Shown: positions 1 through 7,186 of the stretch, one piece after another
How positions within the stretch are numbered: the stretch's first letter is position 1
Layout: each line of letters starts with the position of its first letter
Assembly: GCA_030620935.1 (NCBI GenBank)
Contig: JAUXIP010000012.1
Coordinates: forward strand, 1 to 13,730
Reading direction: 5' to 3'
DNA length: 13,730 nucleotides
DNA from: Deltaproteobacteria bacterium
GTDB taxonomy: Bacteria > Desulfobacterota_B > Binatia > UBA9968
Position numbers and translations under genes: made by a program
Notes under the pieces: model-generated
Seen by the model: the letters and a program-made list of their open reading frames with translations, nothing else
The model's database searches: none
What the model was told of the DNA's origin: nothing

Positions 1-1
1 C

Positions 2-718
2 TTTGAAGAGATCATGAAAATGGCCGAGCAGGAATTGAAGAAACCGAGAAGCGGCGAGCAAGACGAAAAGGCCTTGGAAGCGGAAGCGGGCTTGGAGGAT
101 CTCAAGTCGGATCTTACGGCCATCCTGCAGCAACCGCTTCCGGCGCTCACGGAGGAACAGGTCAAGCAGTTGCGGGATCTGTCTTATCGACAGGGTATTT
201 TGAAAGAACGAACCGACGAGCTCCATGAGAAGCTAAACGCGCTTTTCCAGCTCTTTCCGTCGCTCGATCCGAAAATCACCCAAAACATCCAAGAGGCGGG
301 GACCTCGATGGAACAGGCGCATGATCGTCTTAGCGATCTCGACGGAAAAGAAGCCGTGCCGCCGGAGCGTCAGGCCTTGGAGCGCCTCTCGCAGTCGCAA
401 CAGCAAATGCAGAGTTCGTTGCAGCAGCTCGCGCAGCGGGGACAGCTCGGCCACTTGCCGGTTACCTTTCTCTTCCGCCGGGGTCGGTTTCTCCCTTCAG
501 GGCAACTGGTTCCCCTATCCGGGATGCCAAACTTCCCGCAGTTTGACGTCGCCGGAGGCATGACCGGATTGGATATGGAAAAATTCCAGATCCCGGGAAA
601 AGAAGACTATAAGGCGCCGAGTAGTTTCCGGGAAGAGATCATGGATTCCTTGAAACAAGGGGTTCCGCCGGAGCTCAAAGACCAGATTGAAAGCTACTTT
701 AAGAATTTATCCGAGTAA
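2..718 (+). CDS. DUF4175-type coiled-coil protein, C-terminal part (open at left edge)
   Basis: The reading frame is already open at the window edge (FEEIMKMAEQ...), so this is the C-terminal part of a longer protein and the ATG at 14 is probably internal. The visible 239 residues are strongly charged and Gln-rich, with long predicted helices and coiled coil over roughly the first 140 residues. A segment around 'EAGTSMEQA' followed by 'ERQALERL' matches the repeated 'EA..M..A...L' and 'Q..AL..L' pattern of DUF4175 family C-termini. The last 35 residues (FREEIMDSLKQ, then PPELKDQIESYFKNL) match the usual closing helix of that family. DUF4175 proteins normally have N-terminal membrane segments and a large periplasmic part, and are found in MoxR/BatA/DUF4159 operons, as here. 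The molecular function of the family is unknown. Assignment is from remembered family patterns, with the N-terminal half unseen. Confidence 0.7.
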   Translation, partial: FEEIMKMAEQELKKPRSGEQDEKALEAEAGLEDLKSDLTAILQQPLPALTEEQVKQLRDLSYRQGILKERTDELHEKLNALFQLFPSLDPKITQNIQEAGTSMEQAHDRLSDLDGKEAVPPERQALERLSQSQQQMQSSLQQLAQRGQLGHLPVTFLFRRGRFLPSGQLVPLSGMPNFPQFDVAGGMTGLDMEKFQIPGKEDYKAPSSFREEIMDSLKQGVPPELKDQIESYFKNLSE

Positions 719-755
719 GATTCCGTAGACGCACAAGAGATTCCGTCGTTAAATT

Positions 756-2309
756 TTGTTTCTCTTATTAACGCTTCCTACTCCCTACCTCTCAGCCCAA
801 ACCGATCTTTTCGAAGAGGCGGAAGAACACTTGGAGGCATGGCGTCTGTCTCGGGCCGAAGAGACGGCTGCCCGACTCCTCCGAGAAAATCCCGAATCTC
901 TTGCGGCTCTCGACCTGAATGCCAGGGTCAAATTCTATCAGGGCCGGTACGAAGAAGCCTTGAAATTTTTGCAACAGGGACTTGCCATCGAAGCTACGAA
1001 CAAGCTGCGACACGCCTTCAGTCTATTCACGCAGCGAACCCGCGATACCGTCAAGCAGCTAAAGTCATATGAAAGCGCCCATTTCATCCTTTACCTGGAT
1101 GAAGGAAGGGATGGAATCCTGGTGCCTTACGTCCTGGACGCCATGGAAAAAACTTATCAGGCCATCGGGTCGGCACTGGGTTATTACCCCCAGACAAAGG
1201 TCCGCATAGAGATAGCTCCGGATGTCCCTTCATTCAATGCGATCTCCACCCTCTCTCTCAGGGACATTGAGGAAACCGGCGCGGTGGGAATCTGCAAATT
1301 CAACAAGATCATGACGATTTCTCCTCGCGCCCTCATTCGAGGTTACCGCTGGCTCGACTCTCTCAGCCACGAATACTTACACTACGCGATTGTCGGGCTG
1401 ACCGACAACAAGGCGCCCATCTGGCTCCATGAGGGCATGGCGCGCTTTTATGAAACCCGCTGGCGCGATGCGGGCTCGCCCAAAGAAAAGGAAGACTACC
1501 TTACCCCTCCCAACGAAACTCTTTTGGCGCAGGCCTTGGACAAAGACGGCTTTGTCGGCTTCAAAAACATGGAGCCTTCCCTGATCCATCTCGACACGCC
1601 GGAGCAGGTGCAATTGGCCTATGCCGAAGCATCCTCGGCAATCGATTTCGTGACTGACCGCAAAGGGTCGCAGGGCATCCAGGAACTGCTTTCCGAGGTG
1701 GCGAAGAGACCGACGCCGGAGGCCATTGAAAAGGTCCTAGGCATCTCCTTCGAGACTTTTGAGACCGAATGGAAGGATTTCCTTAAGAGAAAACAACTCA
1801 AGGAGATTGAAGGAAGCCGGGTGCGCAAATTGAAAGTCAAAGGAAGCGGCAAAGGAGACGAGGAGACAGTAGAGCTGAAGGAGATCCAGTCCGTAGTCGC
1901 CCGCAATCGGACTCAGCTGGCGGACCGCCTTCAAGAGAGAGGAAAAATAAAGGCGGCGGTGATCGAATATCGGCGCGCCTTGCGGGTCAGTCCCCATTCC
2001 ACTATTATTCTTCAGAAGCTGGCGCGTCTCCTCAACCGGATGCAGAGATACGACGAAGCGCTCCCTATCCTGAAAAAGGTTCAAACGCTGGACCCGGATC
2101 ATGTCGATACCTATGTTCAGTTGGGGCGCCTCTACCATGCCGAAAAAAACTATGCCGAAGCCAGAGCCGCGCTCGAGGAGGCCGTCCAGATCAATCCTTA
2201 CAATCCGGCTATCCACAACCTCCTTTCCAAGATCTATGCCGCATTGGGGGAACATGAGCAGGCTGAAAACTCTCGCGCGACCCTACGGAGACTCATGACT
2301 TCCCCATAA
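756..2309 (+). CDS. Exported TPR protein with peptidase MA-like zinc metalloprotease domain
   Basis: About 517 residues in three parts. An N-terminal helical TPR-like region (about 17-100) is followed by a gluzincin-type protease domain (about 105-340) and a C-terminal array of three to four TPRs (about 385-510). The protease signature is clear: HEYLH at 205-209 is an HExxH zinc site, and WLHEG at 223-227 supplies the usual downstream Glu ligand (E226), as in peptidase MA-like families. Both zinc-ligand sets are intact, so it is probably active, acting in the periplasm; its substrate is unknown. The start is uncertain. The frame is closed by TAA at 750-752, leaving ATT at 753 or TTG at 756, with only a weak purine run (735-740) upstream. 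The first 15 residues (hydrophobic, ending PYLSAQ) look like a signal peptide h-region and cleavage site but lack the basic n-region. The gene sits 37 nt after the DUF4175-type gene and 12 nt before the MoxR gene, in the same operon. Confidence 0.85.
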   Translation: MFLLLTLPTPYLSAQTDLFEEAEEHLEAWRLSRAEETAARLLRENPESLAALDLNARVKFYQGRYEEALKFLQQGLAIEATNKLRHAFSLFTQRTRDTVKQLKSYESAHFILYLDEGRDGILVPYVLDAMEKTYQAIGSALGYYPQTKVRIEIAPDVPSFNAISTLSLRDIEETGAVGICKFNKIMTISPRALIRGYRWLDSLSHEYLHYAIVGLTDNKAPIWLHEGMARFYETRWRDAGSPKEKEDYLTPPNETLLAQALDKDGFVGFKNMEPSLIHLDTPEQVQLAYAEASSAIDFVTDRKGSQGIQELLSEVAKRPTPEAIEKVLGISFETFETEWKDFLKRKQLKEIEGSRVRKLKVKGSGKGDEETVELKEIQSVVARNRTQLADRLQERGKIKAAVIEYRRALRVSPHSTIILQKLARLLNRMQRYDEALPILKKVQTLDPDHVDTYVQLGRLYHAEKNYAEARAALEEAVQINPYNPAIHNLLSKIYAALGEHEQAENSRATLRRLMTSP

Positions 2310-2314
2310 AGAGG
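2308..2314 (+). promoter_or_regulatory. Shine-Dalgarno site fixing the TTG start of the MoxR gene
   Basis: AAAGAGG overlaps the TAA stop of the upstream TPR-protease gene and stands 7 nt before TTG at 2322. No ATG occurs in frame until 2391, which lies only about 20 nt before the conserved 'VIVGQD' motif, so the Shine-Dalgarno spacing supports the TTG start. Confidence 0.7.
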
Positions 2315-2321
2315 TCAAAAA

Positions 2322-3350
2322 TTGGAGCCTAACGAAATCAGAGAACAAGAGATCGCTGCAATCGAAGAACTTGCGGCCAAAAGAGACGCGATGCTGGGCG
2401 AGATCCGCAAGGTGATCGTTGGCCAGGACAGGGTAGTCGAGGAAGTGTTGATTGCGCTGTTCGGCAAGGGGCACTGTCTCCTGGTAGGCGTCCCCGGCCT
2501 GGCGAAGACCCTCCTGATCAGCACCCTGGCGGAAATCCTCCACCTGGATTTCAATCGCATTCAGTTCACCCCTGACCTCATGCCCTCGGACATCACCGGC
2601 ACGGACATCCTGGAGGAAGATGCAGCCACGGGAAAAAGGACATTTCGATTTCTCAAAGGGCCGATCTTCACCAACATTCTCCTCGCCGACGAGATCAACC
2701 GCACTCCCCCTAAAACCCAAGCTGCCCTGCTCCAGGCGATGCAGGAATACAAGGTGACCGCCGGCGGAACGACCTATCCGTTGGATCTCCCGTTTTTCGT
2801 TCTGGCGACTCAGAACCCGATCGAGCAAGAAGGAACCTATCCCTTGCCCGAGGCCCAGCTCGACCGATTCATGCTCAACATAGAGATCAAATATCCCGAT
2901 TTTGAAGACGAGGTCCAGATCGTCCACCAGACGACCTCCGTGCGCAGACCTTCTCCCAAGAAGGTTATGGAAGGGGCCGCCATTTTGCTCTGTCAGGAGC
3001 TGGTCCGTAAGGTGCCGGCATCGCCCTTCGTCATTTCCTACGCCGTATCCCTGAGTCAAAAATCGCGACCGCAGAGTCCCGAGTCGCCGCAATTCATCAA
3101 GGACTACGTCGAATGGGGGGCCGGACCGAGGGCGTCTCAATACCTGATCCTCGGCGCAAAGGCCAGAACTATCCTCCAAGGACGCTATGCGGTTTCAGTC
3201 GAGGATATTCAGGCCCTGGCGCCTTCGGTCCTGCGCCACCGGATCATTCTCAACTTCAAGGCCCAGGCCGACGGTCTTTCGTCGCTCGACATCATCTCCC
3301 GCCTGCTGACCGAGGTGAAACCTTCGGAGGACGGCAAGAAGCCCAAATAG
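2322..3350 (+). CDS. MoxR-family AAA+ ATPase
   Basis: A 342-residue protein with the complete MoxR motif set. VIVGQD (31-36) precedes Walker A GVPGLAKT (56-63), Walker B ILLADEIN (119-126), sensor 1 ATQNP (162-166), the LPEAQLDRF segment (175-183) that carries the arginine-finger region, and the sensor 2 segment GAGPRASQ (266-273). The helical lid follows to about residue 333. Length is normal for the family. MoxR ATPases are cytoplasmic hexamers that act as chaperones, usually with a vWA partner encoded next door, in metal insertion or maturation of target complexes (for example NorQ/NorD and CbbQ/CbbO). Here the obvious partners are the three downstream vWA proteins. The start is TTG at 2322 with a good Shine-Dalgarno site; the ATG at 2391 is the fallback. 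A specific symbol such as batR or moxR is not assigned because the subfamily cannot be fixed from sequence alone. Confidence 0.95.
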   Translation: MEPNEIREQEIAAIEELAAKRDAMLGEIRKVIVGQDRVVEEVLIALFGKGHCLLVGVPGLAKTLLISTLAEILHLDFNRIQFTPDLMPSDITGTDILEEDAATGKRTFRFLKGPIFTNILLADEINRTPPKTQAALLQAMQEYKVTAGGTTYPLDLPFFVLATQNPIEQEGTYPLPEAQLDRFMLNIEIKYPDFEDEVQIVHQTTSVRRPSPKKVMEGAAILLCQELVRKVPASPFVISYAVSLSQKSRPQSPESPQFIKDYVEWGAGPRASQYLILGAKARTILQGRYAVSVEDIQALAPSVLRHRIILNFKAQADGLSSLDIISRLLTEVKPSEDGKKPK

Positions 3351-3401
3351 CGTGAGAACGGGCCTAGAATTTTCCTGTCAAGGGACAACCAGGATACCGA
3401 C

Positions 3402-4292
3402 ATGGCCGACGGAGAAAAAAACTATTTCGACCCTGTCGTCTTAGCCCGGCTTTCCAATCTTTACCTGAGAGCGCGCTGGGTAGTCGACGGGATCATGTCC
3501 GGCATCCACCGCAGCCGCTCCAAGGGATTCAGCGTAGAGTTCGAGGAGCACCGGGAATACTCTCCGGGGGATGAGATCCGCCGCATCGACTGGAAGGCCC
3601 TGGGAAAATTCGACAGGTATTTCATCAAAGAATACGAAGATGAAACCAACCTGAGAGCCTACCTCTTATTCGACGTCAGCGCCTCTATGGACTACGCATC
3701 CGACGGCGTGACCAAATTCGACTACGGCTGCATCCTCACCGCCTCTCTCGCTTACCTCATCCTGAGACAGCAAGACGCCGCAGGATTGGTGACCTTTTCC
3801 AATCGCATCGAATCGTTCACCCCTCCCAAGGCGAAAAGGGGCTATTTGATGGAGATCCTGCATGCCCTCGAGGAGCGCAAGCCGTCCGGACAAACGAATG
3901 TCGGAAGCATCCTCCAGGAAATCGCAGGCAAAGTAAGGCGACGGGGGCTAGTCATCCTGGTTTCGGACCTCTTGGACGACCCCGACGAAATTCTCAAAGG
4001 GCTACGTCTCTTCCGCTTCAAAGGCAATGACGTCATCGTCTTTCACCTCCTGGATGCTGCCGAAATAGATCTACCGTTCGACGGCAACATCCTGTTTGAG
4101 GACACGGAAGCTCTCGATCTCAAAGTCAGCGCCGACCCCCAGGCCATCCGCAAGGTCTATAGAAAAGTCGTCCATGACTTTACCGAACGACTGCGCAAAG
4201 AGTGTCATGAGAACTCCATCGACTATCAACTGATCCCAACCACCACACCCCTCGATCATGCCCTGGTGAGCTATCTCAGTTGGAGGAGATGA
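3402..4292 (+). CDS. DUF58 family protein with vWA/MIDAS domain
   Basis: A 296-residue soluble-looking protein with the DUF58 signature: the 'GFSVEFEEHREYSPGDEIRR' segment (42-61), then IDWKALGKFDRYFIKEYEDE (62-81). A vWA domain follows with the metal-ion-dependent adhesion site DVSAS (91-95), its Thr in GQTNVGS (T165) and SDLLDD (188-193), so the metal site looks intact. DUF58 proteins are the standard direct partners of MoxR ATPases, and this gene follows the ATPase after 51 nt. ATG at 3402 is preceded by AGGAT (3391-3395) at 6 nt spacing. The TGA stop lies 7 nt before the next gene's start, inside a dense purine-rich Shine-Dalgarno region (GGAGGAG, 4282-4288), suggesting coupled translation. 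The likely role is cytoplasmic adaptor or chaperone partner of the ATPase. The client is not identifiable from the sequence. Confidence 0.93.
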   Translation: MADGEKNYFDPVVLARLSNLYLRARWVVDGIMSGIHRSRSKGFSVEFEEHREYSPGDEIRRIDWKALGKFDRYFIKEYEDETNLRAYLLFDVSASMDYASDGVTKFDYGCILTASLAYLILRQQDAAGLVTFSNRIESFTPPKAKRGYLMEILHALEERKPSGQTNVGSILQEIAGKVRRRGLVILVSDLLDDPDEILKGLRLFRFKGNDVIVFHLLDAAEIDLPFDGNILFEDTEALDLKVSADPQAIRKVYRKVVHDFTERLRKECHENSIDYQLIPTTTPLDHALVSYLSWRR

Positions 4293-4299
4293 CCGCCGC

Positions 4300-6414
4300 A
4301 TGTCGCTCTTTTTTCTCCACCCGATCTACCTCTACGGCCTGATCGCCGCCTCCCTCCCTCTGCTGATCCATCTCTTAAACCGTCGCAGGCTTCAAAGGAT
4401 ACGCTTCCCGGCGGTGCGCTTCGTTCTTCTTTCCCAACGCCGCATCTCGCGCTCGTACCGCGTGCGTCATTGGCTTCTGCTGGCCCTGAGAACTCTTGCG
4501 GTCATTCTTCTGGTCCTGCTTATGGCCAATCCGATATTTCAGACCGGAGTAGGACTCTTTGCTGGAGGAGCCCCTTCATCTCTGGTCGTCATTTTGGACA
4601 ACTCTCTAAGCATGGCGTGGAGCCGGGCCGGGGCCGGCTTCGATAAAGCCAAAGAAGCAGCGCGCCAGTTGGTCTCTTCGCTCAAGGACAGCGACCGGGC
4701 CGCCGTGATCACAACAGACAGGCGGGGAACAACCAAGACCCGTCTCCAAGGTCAGAGAGAAGTTCTTCTTAGGGAACTGAATCGGATCAACATCTCAGGA
4801 GGAACAGCCGACTTTTCTTCAGCCCTGAGGAAAGCCTATGAGCTTTTGAAAGAGCCTGCCGCCCAAAAGGAGATATGGCTGATCACGGATATGGCATTGA
4901 CCGGTTGGGAGCGCTTTAACTTGTCGGAGCTGGGACAATACGATTCTTCAGTCCCCTTGAAGATCATCCGAGTCGGCACAACGGTGGAGCCTCTGAACGC
5001 CACGATTAAAGAGATAAGGATGCGGGGCCGAGAGGTGGCGGTCGGACTGCCCATTCACCTGGAGGCCTTGGTCGTCAATTTTACCGATAACGAGATAGAA
5101 GATCTCCTCGTGCAATTGATGTTGGACAAGCAGCCTAAAGAGCAAAAACTGGTGACCCTGCCACCTAAGGGAGAGATGTGGGTAAGTTTTCAATTCAACG
5201 TGGGCGAGGCAGGAGACCGCGACGGCTCTGTAACGCTTAAGAAAGAGGGCCTTGTCGGGAACCTGGTGGGCTATTTCACGCTCCATGCGCGGGAAAAGGT
5301 CAAGGTTTTGGTTGTGGACGGAGATCTGCGAACGTCGTTGGTTCAAAGCGAAACTTTCTTTCTGACTCGTGCCCTAAACCCTTCCGGGGAACAGGACTCT
5401 TCGCTCTTTCTCCCCACGGTGGTCATTCCGGAAGGGCTGAACTCCGTTTCTCTGGACTCCTATGATGCCATCATTTTATGCAACGTCTCCGCCCTCTCCG
5501 ACACCTTTCTTCCTAGGTTGAGAACGTATCTCAGCCAAGGGAAAGGCATGCTCTTCTTTGCCGGAGACCGCATCCGGACGGACCATTACAATCTCAAACT
5601 CTTCGACACCTCTCCACCGATCCTCCCGACCCGCCTCGGAGACAAAAGGATACTTTCCGAATCTGGAGGGGAAAAAATCGGTAAGATCGATGTCACGCAT
5701 CCAGCCCTGCAAGGCTTTGCCGACCAGCTCCTGAAGGACTCGCTTCAAACCGCCCATTTTCGCGGCTATGTTCGTGCCGATCTTCCCGGTCAGACGGCCC
5801 TCATTACTCTGGCCAACGGGGACCCGGTTTTACTGGAAAGAAAAATGAGGACGGGACGAGCTCTCTTTTTCATGACCGCCGCAGACCGCGACTGGAGCGA
5901 CCTGCCGTTAAAGACCGCCTACCTGCCGCTCGTGCAATCTATGGTCGACTACATCTCGGCAGGTGGAAGGGGCACGATGGATACGGGCATCCAGGTGGGG
6001 CAGACAAAAGATTTTTCCTTCCCGGCCGCTTATGTGGGAAGAAGTCTCAGAATCGCAAAGCCGGACCAGAAGGAAAGAGAGATCATCTTTGTTCCGGACG
6101 CGGAACGGGCGTCAGTCTCGTTTCAAGAGAACGATCTCCCCGGCATTTACCAACTTTCCCTGCCCGCATCGCTCGAGGTTCCGGCGAATGCCGCACGGCT
6201 CTATCCGGTCAATTCCCCGTTTCTCGAATCCCGTCTCGACTCCATCGGCGAAGAGGAGATCCGGGCAAAACTCAAACCCATCCGCACGGAAATCATCACC
6301 ATCGAGTCTCTGGAAAAGGGCGGGAAGCGGATGGACCTGTCTCTTCCCTTGCTGGTCCTTCTCATTGTAACCTTGGCCGTGGAGGGATGGATGGGACAGC
6401 GTTTGTATGAATAG
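4300..6414 (+). CDS. BatA-type membrane protein: vWA domain plus degenerate class I amidotransferase fold
   Basis: 704 residues. The N-terminal BatA domain (about 1-80) has two membrane helices (about 5-27 and 57-79) around the hallmark basic linker LIHLLNRRRLQRIRFPAVRF. A vWA domain (about 93-210) carries MIDAS DNSLS (100-104), the Thr of GGTADFSS (T169) and ITDMA (195-199). A beta-rich segment of about 100 residues follows. An amidotransferase-like Rossmann domain begins at VKVLVVDGD (334 on), with GKGMLFFAGDR near 420 and the family's closing motif AADRDWSDLPL near 525-535. No cysteine nucleophile elbow is visible, so it probably binds rather than hydrolyses. A last membrane helix (about 680-700) anchors the C-terminus. 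The bulk should lie in the periplasm. It begins 7 nt after the DUF58 stop and its 3' end overlaps the next gene by 8 nt. Confidence 0.9.
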   Translation: MSLFFLHPIYLYGLIAASLPLLIHLLNRRRLQRIRFPAVRFVLLSQRRISRSYRVRHWLLLALRTLAVILLVLLMANPIFQTGVGLFAGGAPSSLVVILDNSLSMAWSRAGAGFDKAKEAARQLVSSLKDSDRAAVITTDRRGTTKTRLQGQREVLLRELNRINISGGTADFSSALRKAYELLKEPAAQKEIWLITDMALTGWERFNLSELGQYDSSVPLKIIRVGTTVEPLNATIKEIRMRGREVAVGLPIHLEALVVNFTDNEIEDLLVQLMLDKQPKEQKLVTLPPKGEMWVSFQFNVGEAGDRDGSVTLKKEGLVGNLVGYFTLHAREKVKVLVVDGDLRTSLVQSETFFLTRALNPSGEQDSSLFLPTVVIPEGLNSVSLDSYDAIILCNVSALSDTFLPRLRTYLSQGKGMLFFAGDRIRTDHYNLKLFDTSPPILPTRLGDKRILSESGGEKIGKIDVTHPALQGFADQLLKDSLQTAHFRGYVRADLPGQTALITLANGDPVLLERKMRTGRALFFMTAADRDWSDLPLKTAYLPLVQSMVDYISAGGRGTMDTGIQVGQTKDFSFPAAYVGRSLRIAKPDQKEREIIFVPDAERASVSFQENDLPGIYQLSLPASLEVPANAARLYPVNSPFLESRLDSIGEEEIRAKLKPIRTEIITIESLEKGGKRMDLSLPLLVLLIVTLAVEGWMGQRLYE

Positions 6415-7183
6415 AAGAAAATTCATTCGCATCTTCTCGTACGGTCTACTGGGAGCAGCCTGCTGGCTGCCCCGAAGACTCGAGGCCGGCCACGCAAGAG
6501 GAAGCAGGCGCGCCACCGGGTTCGTCTTCGCCCAGCTCCGCTACCGCGGGGGAGACTGGGATCCACATCCCCTGGCCGTCACTCCTCTCATGGAAGAGTT
6601 GATGCAGCGCACCAGCATTGAAGCGGCCTTGCTACGCCATGAAGTCAGCCTCACGGACCCCGATCTATTTTCTTATCCGTTCCTTTACATGGCCGGAAAA
6701 TACGACTTCGAGCCCTTCACGCAGGAAGAGATCGAGATCCTGAGACGGTTTCTCTCTTATGGAGGTTTTCTCTTGGCTGACGACGCACTGGGCCAGCCGG
6801 GCTACGGCTTCGACAAGAGCCTTCGCCGAGAAATAAAAAAACTCTTTCCGGAGCAAGAGCTGAAGCGCCTGCCCTCTGGACACGCGGCTATGCGAAGCTA
6901 CTATCTCCTGAGAAGGATCGGCGGCATGAGGATGGTCCAACACTATCTCGAAGGCATCAATCTGGGAAGCGCAACACCGTTGATCTATTGCCAAAACAGC
7001 TTGGGCGGCGCCTGGGAGAGAGATCAAGTGGGGAACTGGATCAATCCCTGCACTCCAGGTGGGGAGGAGCAAAGAAGAGACGCCTTTCACCTCGGTATCA
7101 ACCTCATTCTTTACTCGATGACGGAAAATTATAAAGAAGACCTGATCCACGTCCCCTTTATCCGAAGGAGACTCACCAGGTAA
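6407..7183 (+). CDS. DUF4159 protein with a Tat-like signal peptide
   Basis: 258 residues. The N-terminus NRRKFIR (2-8) plus hydrophobic IFSYGLLGAACWL fits a twin-arginine signal, suggesting folded export to the periplasm, perhaps with a cofactor. The DUF4159 domain fills residues about 37-245: FAQLRYRGGDWDPHP, then DPDLFSYPFLYM, EEIEILRRFLSYGGFLLADD and LFPEQELKRLPSGH. The paired Asp residues after 'GGFLLA' are a family hallmark. The equivalent of the usual 'HP.F..(F)Y' motif reads GHAAMRSYY here, so His is kept but the following Pro is not; that comparison is from memory. DUF4159 proteins have an amidotransferase-like fold and occur with BatA/vWA proteins, as here; no catalytic activity is established. 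ATG at 6407 overlaps the BatA-type gene by 8 nt, and GGGA (6393-6396) may be its Shine-Dalgarno site. Strong operon member. Confidence 0.9.
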   Translation: MNRRKFIRIFSYGLLGAACWLPRRLEAGHARGSRRATGFVFAQLRYRGGDWDPHPLAVTPLMEELMQRTSIEAALLRHEVSLTDPDLFSYPFLYMAGKYDFEPFTQEEIEILRRFLSYGGFLLADDALGQPGYGFDKSLRREIKKLFPEQELKRLPSGHAAMRSYYLLRRIGGMRMVQHYLEGINLGSATPLIYCQNSLGGAWERDQVGNWINPCTPGGEEQRRDAFHLGINLILYSMTENYKEDLIHVPFIRRRLTR

Positions 7184-7186
7184 AAC

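Noticed and set aside
2283..3179. 298-codon open frame on the - strand opposite the MoxR gene
   Set aside because: It lies antisense to a gene with a complete AAA+ motif set; its translation is Arg- and Gly-rich without domain character, a shadow of GC-rich codon use.
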